Origin: Rhodophyticola sp. CCM32
GTDB lineage: Bacteria; Pseudomonadota; Alphaproteobacteria; Rhodobacterales; Rhodobacteraceae
NCBI RefSeq assembly: GCF_004751985.1
Contig: NZ_CP038492.1
Coordinates: forward strand, 3,286,001 to 3,350,000
Length of the DNA stretch: 64,000 nucleotides
Direction: 5' to 3'
Positions within the stretch are counted from its first letter, which is position 1. Each line of letters opens with the position of its first letter. Positions 1 through 9,622 of this stretch are shown piece by piece. Below the pieces are notes generated by a model, which saw only the letters and a list, made by a program, of their open reading frames with translations, made no database searches and was not told the DNA's origin. Made by a program: the position numbers and the translations under genes.

Positions 1-430
1 ATTGCGGGTCAAACTTGTCCCCGGCTTCAGGTATAACCGGCGTCATCCCGTGTTTGGTGAACACGTTCAGCAATTCCCGCAGGGTCAATTCAACCCCGTC
101 GATCACACCACCGGCCACCGCCCGCTGATCCTCATTTACCGTGTCCAGCGCACGGCGCAGATTATCATAGACCGGCAGCAAATCCCGCGCCAGGCGCGAG
201 CCGCCATATTGCTCGGCCTCGCGGCGGTCACGTTCTCCGCGTTTGCGCATATTCTCTGAATCCGCAAGCATGCGCAGCACGCGGTCTTTCAGCTCATCCC
301 GCTCTGCCTTCAGCGCGTCGATTTCGGAAACCTCCGGGTCCAGATCGACCTCGGCCTCCATCATCGCATCGAGATCAGCCTCGATATCTTCCACATCATC
401 CAGGAACGGATCTTCCTTCGGATCTGCCAT
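1..430 (-). CDS. grpE: GrpE nucleotide exchange factor (3' end outside window)
   Basis: GrpE releases ADP from the cytosolic chaperone DnaK. Only the first 143 codons are present; the gene reads leftward and runs off the window edge. The acidic N-terminus (MADPKEDPFLDD) is followed by a long charged coiled-coil helix, the ENMRKR segment and the VYDNLRRAL helix, and the visible end, GDKFDPQ, is the conserved motif that begins the beta-wing domain. The gene lies 11 bp downstream of hrcA on the same strand, which is the usual hrcA-grpE heat-shock operon. The ATG at 430 is the only start that fits the family's N-terminus. Confidence 0.93.
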   Translation of the reverse strand, partial: MADPKEDPFLDDVEDIEADLDAMMEAEVDLDPEVSEIDALKAERDELKDRVLRMLADSENMRKRGERDRREAEQYGGSRLARDLLPVYDNLRRALDTVNEDQRAVAGGVIDGVELTLRELLNVFTKHGMTPVIPEAGDKFDPQ

Positions 431-441
431 ATCTTACCCTT

Positions 442-1506
442 TTAACCCCGGTCAGAGATCAACCTGCTGACCAGCTGTGCCGTATAATCCACGATCGGAA
501 CAATCCGACCATAATTCAGACGAGTCGGCCCGATGACTCCCACCGCACCAACTATCTTTCGGTCAGCGTTCATATATGGAGAGACCACCAGAGAGGAACC
601 CGAAAGTGAAAATAACTTGTTCTCTGAGCCAATAAAAATGCGCACACCGTCGCCACCTTCGGTCAGTTCCAGAAATTCGGCGATATCCCGCTTGCGCTCA
701 AGGTCATCAAAGAGGTTGCGGATGCGGTCAAAATCGGCGGTTTCAGGGGTGTCTTCCAGCAGATTCGACCGCCCGCGCACGATCAGCCGTTCAGACCGGT
801 CACCTTCATTTTCCCAGATCGCAAGCCCGCTTTCGATCAGGTCCCGGGCCAGGCTGTCAATCTCCTGGCGGCGGGCGGAAATCTCCACCTCCATCGCCCT
901 GCGCAAAGACTGAACCGTCTTTCCCTCGGCCAGCGCATTCAGGAAATTCGCCGCTTCGCGCATCGAGCTTGGGGTCTGGCCCGGCGGTGGCTGAAACAAC
1001 CGGTTTTCCACATGTCCGTCGCCAAAGACCAACACAACAAGGGCCTGATCCGGTGACAGCGACACAAATTCGATATGCTTGATCGGCGCCTCATGTTTCG
1101 GTGCCAGAACCAGACTGGCCCCAAGCGTCACACCGGACAGGGCCGACCCGACCCGGTCAAGCATGGTGGTCACGTCATCGGCATTGCCGCCCAGGGTCGC
1201 ATCCATCCTGTCGCGATCCTCATCCGTCAGATCACCGACTTCCAGCAAACCATCGACAAACAGACGCAAGCCCAGTTGCGTCGGCACCCGCCCGGCAGAG
1301 ATATGGGGGCTGTCCAGAAGGCCCAGATATTCAAGGTCCTGCATGACATTGCGCACTGTCGCGGCTGAAACCTGTTCCGACAGGCTGCGCGTCAGGGTGC
1401 GTGAGCCCACAGGCGCCCCGGAATCCAGATATCCCTCCACCACGCGACGAAACACCTCGCGGGAGCGGTCATTCATCTCGGTCAGGATATTTGACTGATC
1501 GGTCAT
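442..1506 (-). CDS. hrcA: Heat-inducible transcription repressor HrcA
   Basis: HrcA is the repressor that binds CIRCE operators upstream of groESL/dnaK-type genes and is kept active by GroEL. The 354-residue product has the N-terminal winged-helix domain (about residues 10-85, with GAPVGSRTL and SAATVRNVM), a central GAF-like and insertion region, and a C-terminal dimerisation region with [19 protein letters not shown]. Length is normal for the family. It is followed by grpE and is divergent from rph. I looked for a CIRCE inverted repeat (TTAGCACTC-N9-GAGTGCTAA) between 1507 and 1625 and did not find one, so autoregulation here is not supported by sequence. Confidence 0.95.
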   Translation of the reverse strand: MTDQSNILTEMNDRSREVFRRVVEGYLDSGAPVGSRTLTRSLSEQVSAATVRNVMQDLEYLGLLDSPHISAGRVPTQLGLRLFVDGLLEVGDLTDEDRDRMDATLGGNADDVTTMLDRVGSALSGVTLGASLVLAPKHEAPIKHIEFVSLSPDQALVVLVFGDGHVENRLFQPPPGQTPSSMREAANFLNALAEGKTVQSLRRAMEVEISARRQEIDSLARDLIESGLAIWENEGDRSERLIVRGRSNLLEDTPETADFDRIRNLFDDLERKRDIAEFLELTEGGDGVRIFIGSENKLFSLSGSSLVVSPYMNADRKIVGAVGVIGPTRLNYGRIVPIVDYTAQLVSRLISDRG

Positions 1507-1625
1507 TCTTACCGTCTTGTTCGCGTCAGCCTATTAAGAAGCGCGCCATGCGCAAGGTCAATCGGGGTTGCGCTGGCCCGGCGCGGCAGACTATCCCACA
1601 GGCAGCTATCCCCATGGAGTCAGAT

Positions 1626-2339
1626 ATGCGCCCTTCCGGTCGAAACCTAGATGAACTACGCCCGATTTCCATTGAAACCGGTGTGACCAGACATGCCGAA
1701 GGCTCCTGCCTGATCAAATGCGGCAACACCCATGTGTTATGCACCGCCTCGCTTGAGGAACGGGTGCCGCCATTTCTGAAAAATACCGGCCTGGGCTGGG
1801 TCACGGCGGAATATGGCATGCTGCCGCGCGCAACCCATACCCGCATGCGACGCGAGGCTGCAGCCGGCAAACAATCGGGGCGTACCCAGGAAATTCAGCG
1901 CCTGATCGGCAGATCCCTGCGCGCCGGCATTGACCGGGTTGCGCTGGGCGAACGGCAGATTACCGTTGATTGCGATGTCATTCAGGCCGATGGCGGCACC
2001 CGCTGCGCCTCGATCACCGGCGGCTGGGTGGCCCTGCGTCTGGCGGTGAACAAATTGCTGAAGACCGGTGAGGTCCTGTCGGACCCGATCACTGATCACG
2101 TCGCGGCGGTGTCCTGCGGTATCTATGCAGGTCAGCCGGTGCTGGATCTGGACTATCCCGAAGACAGTGAGGCCGGAACGGATGCGAATTTCGTGATGAC
2201 CGGGGGTGGCAAGATGATTGAAGTGCAGGCCAGCGCCGAAGGTTCGACCTTTTCGCGCGATCAGTTTGCCGAGCTTCTGGCCCTTGCCGATAAAGGCGTG
2301 ACCGAACTGGTGGCCGCACAAACAGAGGCCATCACCTGA
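1626..2339 (+). CDS. rph: Ribonuclease PH
   Basis: RNase PH is a phosphorolytic 3'-5' exoribonuclease that trims tRNA 3' ends. The product is 237 residues, the usual length. It starts [13 protein letters not shown] and shows [18 protein letters not shown] near the N-terminus and [14 protein letters not shown] at about residues 192-205, both hallmarks of the family. The open frame extends upstream, but the ATG at 1626 has a GGAG ribosome binding site 6-7 nt before it and gives the family N-terminus. rdgB begins 2 nt after its stop, so rph, rdgB and hemW are probably co-transcribed. Confidence 0.96.
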   Translation: MRPSGRNLDELRPISIETGVTRHAEGSCLIKCGNTHVLCTASLEERVPPFLKNTGLGWVTAEYGMLPRATHTRMRREAAAGKQSGRTQEIQRLIGRSLRAGIDRVALGERQITVDCDVIQADGGTRCASITGGWVALRLAVNKLLKTGEVLSDPITDHVAAVSCGIYAGQPVLDLDYPEDSEAGTDANFVMTGGGKMIEVQASAEGSTFSRDQFAELLALADKGVTELVAAQTEAIT

Positions 2340-2341
2340 TC

Positions 2342-2953
2342 ATGCGCCGTTTCACGGGCGATACCCTGCTGCTGGCCACCCATAACCCGGGCAAGCTGGA
2401 AGAGATGACACATCTTCTGGCGCCTTATGGCATCACGGTGACCTCGGCCAAAGATCACAACCTGCCCGAGCCTGCGGAAACCGGCACTCTTTTTGTCGAA
2501 AATGCGCGGATCAAAGCCCATGCAGCAGCAAAAGCCACCGGCCTGCCCGCCCTTTCCGATGACAGCGGGATCGAGATTGACGCGCTCGGCAAAGCCCCCG
2601 GTGTCTATACCGCCGATTGGGCCGAAACCCCGACCGGGCGCGATTTCACCATGGCGATGACCCGCGCCCATGACGCGCTTGAGGCGAAATCCGCCCCCTT
2701 CCCCAGAACAGCGCGCTTCTGCTGCACGCTGGTACTGGCCTGGCCCGATGGCCATGATGAGGTATTTCCCGGCGTGATGGAGGGACAGGTTGTCTGGCCC
2801 ATGCGGGGCAATCAGGGCCATGGCTATGACCCGATTTTCCAGCCCGAAGGCTATGACATCACCTTTGGAGAAATGGACCGCTGGGAAAAGAACCGGATCA
2901 GCCATCGCGCCGATGCGTTCCGCAAACTGGTGACGATTTTTGAACGCGGCTGA
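2342..2953 (+). CDS. rdgB: dITP/XTP pyrophosphatase (RdgB/HAM1 family)
   Basis: This enzyme hydrolyses non-canonical purine triphosphates (dITP, XTP) to monophosphates and so cleans the nucleotide pool. The 203-residue product has the substrate-binding motif THNPGK at residues 13-18, the SDDSGIEIDAL active-site segment near residue 66, and SHRADAF near the C-terminus. It lies 2 nt after rph and its last 14 nt overlap the start of hemW. The rph-rdgB-hemW order is common in alphaproteobacteria. Confidence 0.95.
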   Translation: MRRFTGDTLLLATHNPGKLEEMTHLLAPYGITVTSAKDHNLPEPAETGTLFVENARIKAHAAAKATGLPALSDDSGIEIDALGKAPGVYTADWAETPTGRDFTMAMTRAHDALEAKSAPFPRTARFCCTLVLAWPDGHDEVFPGVMEGQVVWPMRGNQGHGYDPIFQPEGYDITFGEMDRWEKNRISHRADAFRKLVTIFERG

Positions 2954-4103
2954 CAGGCAAGGCGCTGGCTTTGGCCTGTACCTGCACTGGCCCTATTGTC
3001 AGGCGAAATGCCCCTATTGTGATTTCAACTCCCATGTTGCCGCAGAGATTGATCAGAACCGCTGGAAACGGGCCTATCTGGATGAAATCAGACGCGCGGG
3101 GTGTGAAACCCCGGGGCAGACCCTGAACAGTGTCTTTTTTGGCGGCGGCACGCCTTCGCTGATGTCCCCCGATCTGGTTGCAGCCGTGATTGATAAGATC
3201 CGGCGCACCTGGCCCGTGGCAAATGATCTGGAAATCACGTTGGAGGCCAACCCGACCTCGGTAGAATCCCATAAATTCAATGGGTTCCGCGATGCAGGTG
3301 TCAGCCGTATCTCCATGGGTATTCAGGCGTTGAATGATACAGACCTCAAACGTCTTGGCCGGTTGCACACGGTCGCAGAGGCGATGACAGCCTTTGACAT
3401 CGCGCGAAACGCCTTTGACAGGGTCAGTTTCGACCTGATCTATGCCCGCCAGCACCAGACGCTTGCGGAATGGCGGGCAGAACTGACCAGGGCCCTGTCC
3501 CTCGCCGTGGATCACCTGTCGCTTTATCAACTGACCATCGAAGACGGCACCGCCTTTGGTGATCGCCACCATCTGGGCCGCCTGCCCGGCCTGCCCAGCG
3601 ATGATCTTGGCGCCGATATGTATGATCTGACGCAGGATTTATGTGAAGCGGCGGGTCTTCCCGCCTATGAAGTGTCAAATCACGCGGCGGATATGGCACA
3701 ATCGCGCCATAACCTGATCTACTGGCGCTGTGGGGATTATATCGGCATCGGCCCCGGCGCCCATGGGCGGCTTACGCTTCAGCAGCAGCGTTATGCCACG
3801 GAAACGGAAAAACGGCCCGATTACTGGCTGGACCAAGTGGAACAGGGACAAGGCGGCAGCACCCTGCGCAGCGCCCTGTCACCTGAAGAACAGGCCCAGG
3901 AATACCTGATGATGAGCCTGCGTTTGGCGGAAGGTACGGATTTGAACAGATTGGGTGAGATCGGCGGGCCAATGCCTGACCCAAATACGCTGAACAGGCT
4001 CGAATCAGACGGGTTTCTTGAGCGTATTGGCAGCCGTCTAAGGACGACAAAAACAGGGCGGCCGCTTCTGAATGCCCTGCTCCGCGAGCTTCTGACAGAG
4101 TGA
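2940..4103 (+). CDS. hemW: Radical SAM heme chaperone HemW
   Basis: HemW is a radical-SAM protein related to oxygen-independent coproporphyrinogen oxidase and is thought to bind and deliver heme. The 387-residue product has the CxxxCxxC iron-sulfur motif at C20, C24 and C27 and the GGGTPS motif after it, followed by the HemN C-terminal region (ARQHQTLAEW, YWRCGDYIGIGPGAHG). The frame has a stop at 2931-2933, so the first usable initiator is the TTG at 2940, which overlaps the end of rdgB by 14 nt and gives a normal N-terminus (GFGLYLHWPYC). It converges on parB, 14 bp away. Confidence 0.92.
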   Translation: MNAADRQGAGFGLYLHWPYCQAKCPYCDFNSHVAAEIDQNRWKRAYLDEIRRAGCETPGQTLNSVFFGGGTPSLMSPDLVAAVIDKIRRTWPVANDLEITLEANPTSVESHKFNGFRDAGVSRISMGIQALNDTDLKRLGRLHTVAEAMTAFDIARNAFDRVSFDLIYARQHQTLAEWRAELTRALSLAVDHLSLYQLTIEDGTAFGDRHHLGRLPGLPSDDLGADMYDLTQDLCEAAGLPAYEVSNHAADMAQSRHNLIYWRCGDYIGIGPGAHGRLTLQQQRYATETEKRPDYWLDQVEQGQGGSTLRSALSPEEQAQEYLMMSLRLAEGTDLNRLGEIGGPMPDPNTLNRLESDGFLERIGSRLRTTKTGRPLLNALLRELLTE

Positions 4104-4117
4104 GATCACAGGATATC

Positions 4118-5011
4118 CTAACCCCGGTTCAGCATCCGAACAATATCGTCAAGCTGTGATAAGTCTTTGTATTTAATTGATATTTTACCAGAACCGTCCG
4201 CTTCATCATGCTCGATGCTTACTTTCATCCCAACGGCCGCAGATAAATCCCCCTCCAGCGCCCTGGTGTCCGCATCCTTGGCAGGGGCCGCGTGCACACG
4301 GCTTGAGCCTTGCGAGACAGGCGCTTTTGCCAGTTTTTCCACATCGCGCACTGACAATGCCTTGGCGATCACCTTTCGCGCCAAAGCCAACGGGTCGTCC
4401 GCCGTGACCAGCGCCCGCGCATGCCCGGCCGACAATTGGCCGTCGCGCACAAAGCCCTGAATTTCTTCGGGTAAATTCAACAGGCGCAACAGGTTCGCCA
4501 CATGGCTGCGGCTTTTCCCCATCGCTTCGGCCAGTTTTTCCTGCGTATGACCAAACCGGTCCATCAACTGCCGATAGCCCGCGGCCTCCTCAATCGGGTT
4601 GAGATCGGCACGCTGGATATTCTCGATAATCGCGACTTCCAGAACTTCCGTATCATCGAAATCCCGCACAATCGCCGGCACCTCATGGAGCTGCGCCAGC
4701 TGCGCGGCCCGCCAGCGGCGTTCCCCCGCAACAATCTGATACATCTCTGCCTTTTCCGGATCGGGCCGCAGAATCAGGGGCTGGATAACGCCTTTTTCCC
4801 GGATCGAGGCGGCAAGCTCTGCCAGCGCCCCTTCGGTGAAGCTGCGCCGGGGCTGATCGGGGTTCGGGTGTATCTTTTCCACCGGAATCTGCAGATCGGC
4901 GCGCCGGGATACCGGGGCTGTTTCACCTGCGGGCTCTGCTGACGGTTCGATATCGGCCATCAGGGCCGACAATCCACGCCCAAGCCCGCGTTTTTCCCGT
5001 TTCGCCGCCAT
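4118..5011 (-). CDS. parB: Chromosome-partitioning protein ParB
   Basis: ParB is the CTP-dependent DNA-binding clamp that loads at parS and, with ParA, segregates the newly replicated origin. The 297-residue product has the N-terminal RGLGRGLSALMAD segment, the NPDQPRR motif (50-56), the GERRWRA CTP-binding box (96-102), the ENIQRADLNPIEEA arginine patch (130-143) and a helix-turn-helix near 156-178. The C-terminal dimerisation domain ends DIVRMLNRG. It lies 9 bp downstream of parA. Two exact parS sites are present nearby at 6379 and 8287. Confidence 0.97.
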   Translation of the reverse strand: MAAKREKRGLGRGLSALMADIEPSAEPAGETAPVSRRADLQIPVEKIHPNPDQPRRSFTEGALAELAASIREKGVIQPLILRPDPEKAEMYQIVAGERRWRAAQLAQLHEVPAIVRDFDDTEVLEVAIIENIQRADLNPIEEAAGYRQLMDRFGHTQEKLAEAMGKSRSHVANLLRLLNLPEEIQGFVRDGQLSAGHARALVTADDPLALARKVIAKALSVRDVEKLAKAPVSQGSSRVHAAPAKDADTRALEGDLSAAVGMKVSIEHDEADGSGKISIKYKDLSQLDDIVRMLNRG

Positions 5012-5020
5012 ATCGCCCCC

Positions 5021-5812
5021 TTATGCCGTTTCCAGATGCCGGTTCAGCATCTCATCCGCCAGATCCAGATAGGCCTGGCTCCCGCGGGAGGCCGGATCAT
5101 ACTGCAACACCGGCACCGAGAATGACGGCGCCTCGCTCAACCGCACATTTCGTGGAATCTTTGTGTTGTAAACCAGCGCGCCCAGCGTCTCGCGCGCATC
5201 CTCTTCCACCTGCCGCGACAGGTTGTTGCGTTGATCATACATGGTCAGAACCACGCCCTCAATCCGCAACCCCGGATTGGCGGATTGCCGCACCTCGCGG
5301 ATGGTCAGCATCAGTTGAGACAGGCCTTCCAAGGCAAAGAATTCCGATTGCAGGGGCACCAGAACCGCATCCGCCGCGACCATTGCATTGATCGTCAAAA
5401 GGTTCAGTGACGGGGGGCAATCGATCAGGATAATGTCGAAATCCTTCGTCGCCCGGTTGGCCAGGCTGTCTTTCAACATGAACACCCGGTTTTCATTCGA
5501 CACCAGCTCGATATCCGCAGAGCTGAGATCCGTTGTCGCCGGCGCGATCCAGAGGCTGGGCACGCTGGTTTTGGTGACCACATCGGCCAGCGGTGTGTCG
5601 TCGAGGATCAGATCATAGGTCGTCAAATCCCGGTTGCCCGCATCAATCCCCAATCCGGTTGAGGCATTGCCCTGCGGATCAAGATCAAGGATCAGCGTGC
5701 GCTGACCCGACAGGGCAAGGGCCGCCCCCAGATTGATGGCAGTGGTGGTTTTGCCCACACCGCCTTTCTGGTTGGCAACAGCGATAACCCGGGCACGCGT
5801 TACATCAGACAC
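5021..5812 (-). CDS. parA: Chromosome-partitioning ATPase ParA
   Basis: ParA is the deviant-Walker ATPase that forms the gradient moving ParB-parS complexes. The product is 263 residues from the GTG at 5812. It has the deviant Walker A motif KGGVGKTT at residues 16-23, followed by LDLDPQGNAST and IDCPPSL. The frame stays open upstream to 5986, but that extension lacks family similarity, whereas the GTG has an AGGAG site about 10 nt before it and yields [18 protein letters not shown]. The start overlaps the 3' end of rsmG by 13 nt, as expected for translational coupling. Confidence 0.95.
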   Translation of the reverse strand: MSDVTRARVIAVANQKGGVGKTTTAINLGAALALSGQRTLILDLDPQGNASTGLGIDAGNRDLTTYDLILDDTPLADVVTKTSVPSLWIAPATTDLSSADIELVSNENRVFMLKDSLANRATKDFDIILIDCPPSLNLLTINAMVAADAVLVPLQSEFFALEGLSQLMLTIREVRQSANPGLRIEGVVLTMYDQRNNLSRQVEEDARETLGALVYNTKIPRNVRLSEAPSFSVPVLQYDPASRGSQAYLDLADEMLNRHLETA

Positions 5813-6432
5813 GGGGCAAGATCTCCTATCCTGTAGATCACAGCCCCATCTGCCGTCTGGCTGTCGAACTGCACCATACCCATTTGCCATTCTGCGCGCG
5901 CCGCGTCCAGTTCCGCCTGATGGGATTCGCCTTTTTGGAACAGGCAAACACCATCTGGCGCCAAATGAGGCTGCGCCAGGGTGCATAGCTTCGTCAGGGG
6001 CGCCAGCGCACGCGCGGAAATCACATTGGCCCCCTGTGGTGGCGCATCCTCGATCCGCCGGCTTAAGACCGAGATTTTCAGGCCTGTCTGCCGGGCAACT
6101 TCCCTAAGAAAACTGCATTTTCGCAGATCGCTTTCAATGAAGGTAAACCGCAGATCGGGGGATTTTTCAGTGGCAAGAATCGCACAGATCAAGCCCGGGA
6201 AACCGCCGCCGCTGCCAATATCCAGCCAAAGCCCCTGATCCTTGATGCGCAGGGGAAACACCTGCGCACTGTCCAGAAAATGCCTGTACCACAGATGGTT
6301 GAGCGAAGCGGGCGCCACCAGATTGATGGCCTTCTGCCATTTGATCAGCGCGGCTGCGTAAGCATCGAACCGACCCGCTGTTTCACGTGAAACATCTGCC
6401 AACAGACGGTCACGAGCCTCTTCTTCCGTCAT
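5800..6432 (-). CDS. rsmG: 16S rRNA (guanine-N7) methyltransferase RsmG (GidB)
   Basis: RsmG methylates G527 of 16S rRNA using S-adenosylmethionine. The 210-residue product has the SAM-binding motif [10 protein letters not shown] at residues 71-80 and a normal length. It overlaps mnmG by 4 nt upstream and parA by 13 nt downstream. Residues 13-18 (DVSRET) are encoded by an exact parS palindrome at 6379-6394, so this coding sequence also serves as a ParB site. Confidence 0.96.
   Translation of the reverse strand: MTEEEARDRLLADVSRETAGRFDAYAAALIKWQKAINLVAPASLNHLWYRHFLDSAQVFPLRIKDQGLWLDIGSGGGFPGLICAILATEKSPDLRFTFIESDLRKCSFLREVARQTGLKISVLSRRIEDAPPQGANVISARALAPLTKLCTLAQPHLAPDGVCLFQKGESHQAELDAARAEWQMGMVQFDSQTADGAVIYRIGDLAPCLM
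6379..6394. promoter_or_regulatory. parS site 1 (inside rsmG)
   Basis: The 16-bp palindrome TGTTTCACGTGAAACA matches the universal bacterial parS sequence exactly. It lies inside rsmG, 0.6 kb upstream of parA and about 5 kb from the proposed origin. ParB from 4118-5011 would load here. Confidence 0.95.
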
Positions 6433-8303
6433 GCCCGCTGACGCTCAGCCTGGCGCAACCGGGTCAGCAGTAAGGTCAGCGCCGCCGGTGTCATCCCGTC
6501 AATACGCCCCGCCTGCCCCAATGTACGCGGGCGGATGGTGACAAGCTTGCCTTTCAGCTCATTCGACAGGCCTTCGATCATGTCAAAGGCAAAGCCGCTG
6601 GGAATGGTCAGCGCCTCATCCCGCCGCAGGGCCGCCACATCGCGCGACTGTCGCTCGATATATTTCGCATAAAGCGCTTCGCGGGCAATCTGCTCCCGCG
6701 TGTCCCGGTCAAGCTGCTGCAATTCCGGCCAGATGTCATCCAGCATGGCCATGTCAATATCGGGGAATGCCAGCAAATCCACCGCGCTGCGCCGCACCCC
6801 ATCCTGATTGATGCGCAGCCTATGCTTGCGGCCTTCTGTCGGTGACAGGGTTTTCTGCGCCATGATCTCATGACCTGCGGCCAGACGCTCCATCTTATCC
6901 GCAAACCGGGCAGAGCGGTCTTCGCTGACAATTCCCAGATTTTCAGCCAATGGCGTAAGCCGCTGATCCGCGTTATCCGCCCGGAGCGTCAGGCGGAATT
7001 CGGCGCGTGAGGTGAACATGCGATAGGGTTCGGCCACGCCGCGCGTGACCAGATCATCAATCATCACGCCGATATAGGCCTGATCCCGGCCCAGAATAAC
7101 CTCTCCCTTATCCTGCACCTGCCGGGCGGCGTTCAGCCCCGCAATCATGCCCTGGGCGGCGGCCTCTTCATAACCCGTGGTGCCGTTGATCTGCCCTGCA
7201 AGAAACAGGCCCGGCACATCCTTCACCTCCAGCGTCGCGGAAAGCGCGCGGGGATCCACATAATCATATTCGATGGCATAGCCCGGCTGCATGATCTCTG
7301 CCGCCTCCAGCCCGCGAATCGAGCGCACATAATCCTGCTGAACCTCTACCGGGAGAGAGGTTGAAATGCCGTTCGGATAGACCAGATCGCTGTCGATCCC
7401 TTCAGGTTCCAGAAAGATCTGGTGAGAGTCCTTATCGGCAAAGCGAACGATTTTATCCTCGATCGACGGGCAATAGCGCGGGCCGACCCCTTCGATATGG
7501 CCGCCATACATCGCAGACCGCGCCAGATTATCGCGGATGATATCATGGGTCCGGCTGTTGGTATGGGTGATGCCGCAGCTGATCTGCGTCACAAAAGGGG
7601 TGGAGGAGAGGAAGGAAAACATCACCGGTTCTGCATCTGCGGGCTGCATCTCAAGCATATCCCAATTGATGCTGGCACGCCGCAAACGGGGTGGCGTGCC
7701 GGTTTTCAGGCGGCCCAAGGGCAGGCCAAATCCTTCGATCCGTTCGGCCATTCTGACCGAAGGCTTATCCCCCATCCGTCCACCGGGCCGCTGCTGATCG
7801 CCGATATGGATCACCCCGCGCAGGAATGTGCCCGTGGTCAACACAACGGCGCCTGCCTTGATTTGGGAGCCATCCGCCAGCACCAGCCCTTCAACCCGGT
7901 CGCCCTGCATCAGAAAATCAGCGGCTTCGCCCTCGATAATCTCAAGACCCGGCATATCGGCCAGCTCCGTTTGCATCGCCTGACAATAGAGCTTGCGGTC
8001 CGATTGGGTGCGCGGCCCCTGAACAGCCGGGCCCTTGCTGCGGTTCAACAGGCGGAACTGAATGCCGGACCGGTCCGCCACCTGGCCCATCACCCCGCCC
8101 ATAGCGTCAATTTCCCGAACCAGATGGCCCTTTCCAAGCCCGCCAATCGCCGGATTGCAGGACATCACGCCAATGCTGTCACGGTTCAGGGTTACCAGCG
8201 CTGTGTTCGCACCGGCGCGTGCAGCGGCACAGGCCGCCTCGCAGCCTGCATGGCCGCCGCCGATAACAACAAGATCGTAATCCCGGTGTTTCACGTGAAA
8301 CAC
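6429..8303 (-). CDS. mnmG: tRNA uridine-5-carboxymethylaminomethyl modification enzyme MnmG (GidA)
   Basis: MnmG is the FAD-binding partner of MnmE and together they modify the wobble uridine of several tRNAs. The 624-residue product has the dinucleotide-binding GGGHAG motif at residues 15-20 and the conserved [11 protein letters not shown] and [16 protein letters not shown] segments. Translation starts with a GTG at 8303, and the first six codons (MFHVKH) are a parS site. It lies 2 nt after mnmE and overlaps rsmG by 4 nt, giving an mnmE-mnmG-rsmG-parA-parB operon. Confidence 0.97.
   Translation of the reverse strand: MFHVKHRDYDLVVIGGGHAGCEAACAAARAGANTALVTLNRDSIGVMSCNPAIGGLGKGHLVREIDAMGGVMGQVADRSGIQFRLLNRSKGPAVQGPRTQSDRKLYCQAMQTELADMPGLEIIEGEAADFLMQGDRVEGLVLADGSQIKAGAVVLTTGTFLRGVIHIGDQQRPGGRMGDKPSVRMAERIEGFGLPLGRLKTGTPPRLRRASINWDMLEMQPADAEPVMFSFLSSTPFVTQISCGITHTNSRTHDIIRDNLARSAMYGGHIEGVGPRYCPSIEDKIVRFADKDSHQIFLEPEGIDSDLVYPNGISTSLPVEVQQDYVRSIRGLEAAEIMQPGYAIEYDYVDPRALSATLEVKDVPGLFLAGQINGTTGYEEAAAQGMIAGLNAARQVQDKGEVILGRDQAYIGVMIDDLVTRGVAEPYRMFTSRAEFRLTLRADNADQRLTPLAENLGIVSEDRSARFADKMERLAAGHEIMAQKTLSPTEGRKHRLRINQDGVRRSAVDLLAFPDIDMAMLDDIWPELQQLDRDTREQIAREALYAKYIERQSRDVAALRRDEALTIPSGFAFDMIEGLSNELKGKLVTIRPRTLGQAGRIDGMTPAALTLLLTRLRQAERQRA
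8287..8302. promoter_or_regulatory. parS site 2 (across the mnmG start codon)
   Basis: This is a second exact TGTTTCACGTGAAACA palindrome. It covers 16 of the first 17 bases of the mnmG reading frame, including part of the GTG start codon, and lies about 3.2 kb from the proposed origin. ParB bound here would sit on the mnmG translation start region. Confidence 0.95.
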
Positions 8304-8305
8304 TC

Positions 8306-9595
8306 CTATTTCCCGATGCAGAAGCTGGAGAAAACTTCTCCCAACACCGCTTCCACATCAATACGGCCGACCAGCGCGTCAAGCCTGCGTATGGCCTCGC
8401 GGATATGCTCCGCCGCCAGCTCTGCCCTGTCCATACCAGCTTCTACCTCGAATCGCGCGGTTTCTAAAGCGCTCTCCGCTGTCTGCATCGCCTCCCGATG
8501 GCGGGCATGGGTGGCGGTTTCGGCCCGCGCGGCGCGGTCTGACAGGCGGGCAGAGATCTCAGCAACCAGATCCGTCACACCCTCCCCCGTCTTTCCGGAA
8601 ATCGCCGCAGGTTCATCCGGGAACAGGTCACCTTTCCCAAGCCGCAGAATATCATCTTTTTCCAGATCAATCGGCGGAACTTCCTCCGGGGAGGACATCA
8701 GATAAACCCGCAGATCAGCGCCTGCTGCCCGGTCCCGTGCGCGGGCGATGCCGAGCTTTTCAACTGCATCCTCCGCCTCCCGCAGCCCGGCGGTATCCAG
8801 CAGGGTCACCGCCAACCCGTCCAGATCCATGCGCACCTCAATCACATCGCGCGTGGTGCCGGCAATCTCGGATGTGATTGCCGCATCACGACCCGCAAGC
8901 GCGTTCAGCAATGTGGATTTCCCCGCATTGGGCGCCCCCAGAATCGCCACTTCAAACCCGTCGCGAATGCGTTCCGCCACATGACTGCCCGCAATTTCCC
9001 GGGTGAGTGAGGCCGAGATATCGTCAATAAGCGAAAGCACCTCTTCCGATACATCCTCGGGCACCTCTTCATCGGCAAAATCTATTGTGGCCTCCAGCAG
9101 GGCCGCTGCGCGCAGCAAACCCGCGCGCCAGGTTTCAACCACCTCGCCCAGACTCCCTGCGAAAACCTTCATCGCCAGCTTCCGCTGCGCCTCGGTTTCC
9201 GCCTCGATCAGCGCGCCAAGCCCTTCGACCTGGGCCAGATCAAGCCGGTCATTCATCAAGGCCCGTCTTGTGAACTCTCCCGGTTCCGCCCCGCGGGCAA
9301 GCCCGGTCTGCGCCAGTGCGGCGAGCAGGGATTTCACAACCGAAACACTGCCATGCACTTGAAATTCAACAATATTTTCGCCGGTAAAGCTGTGTGGTGC
9401 TGCGAATGCCACAACCAGTGCCTGATCCAGAACCTCTCCATCCGCACGCCGCAGCACCCGCAGACCAGCCCGCCCGATCTTCGGCAAATCCCCCGCCAGC
9501 GCCCGGCCGATATCATGCGCCTTGGGCCCGGACACACGGATCACCGAAACGCCCGCGCGACCCGGCGCGGAGGCCAGAGCAAAGATCGTATCCAT
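8306..9595 (-). CDS. mnmE: tRNA modification GTPase MnmE (TrmE)
   Basis: MnmE is the GTPase that works with MnmG to form cmnm5U at the tRNA wobble position. The 429-residue product has an N-terminal tetrahydrofolate-binding domain (to about residue 118), a helical domain, an inserted G domain with P-loop GAPNAGKST at 220-228 and LDTAGLR, and the catalytic C-terminal motif CIGK. The ATG at 9595 is preferred over the in-frame GTG one codon upstream because it gives the family start [12 protein letters not shown]. It follows rho by 27 bp on the same strand. Confidence 0.96.
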   Translation of the reverse strand: MDTIFALASAPGRAGVSVIRVSGPKAHDIGRALAGDLPKIGRAGLRVLRRADGEVLDQALVVAFAAPHSFTGENIVEFQVHGSVSVVKSLLAALAQTGLARGAEPGEFTRRALMNDRLDLAQVEGLGALIEAETEAQRKLAMKVFAGSLGEVVETWRAGLLRAAALLEATIDFADEEVPEDVSEEVLSLIDDISASLTREIAGSHVAERIRDGFEVAILGAPNAGKSTLLNALAGRDAAITSEIAGTTRDVIEVRMDLDGLAVTLLDTAGLREAEDAVEKLGIARARDRAAGADLRVYLMSSPEEVPPIDLEKDDILRLGKGDLFPDEPAAISGKTGEGVTDLVAEISARLSDRAARAETATHARHREAMQTAESALETARFEVEAGMDRAELAAEHIREAIRRLDALVGRIDVEAVLGEVFSSFCIGK

Positions 9596-9622
9596 CACAT
9601 CCGCCTGTTTTTAACGGTGGCG

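Noticed and set aside
1507..1625. Possible CIRCE operator upstream of hrcA
   Set aside because: No TTAGCACTC-N9-GAGTGCTAA-like inverted repeat could be found.
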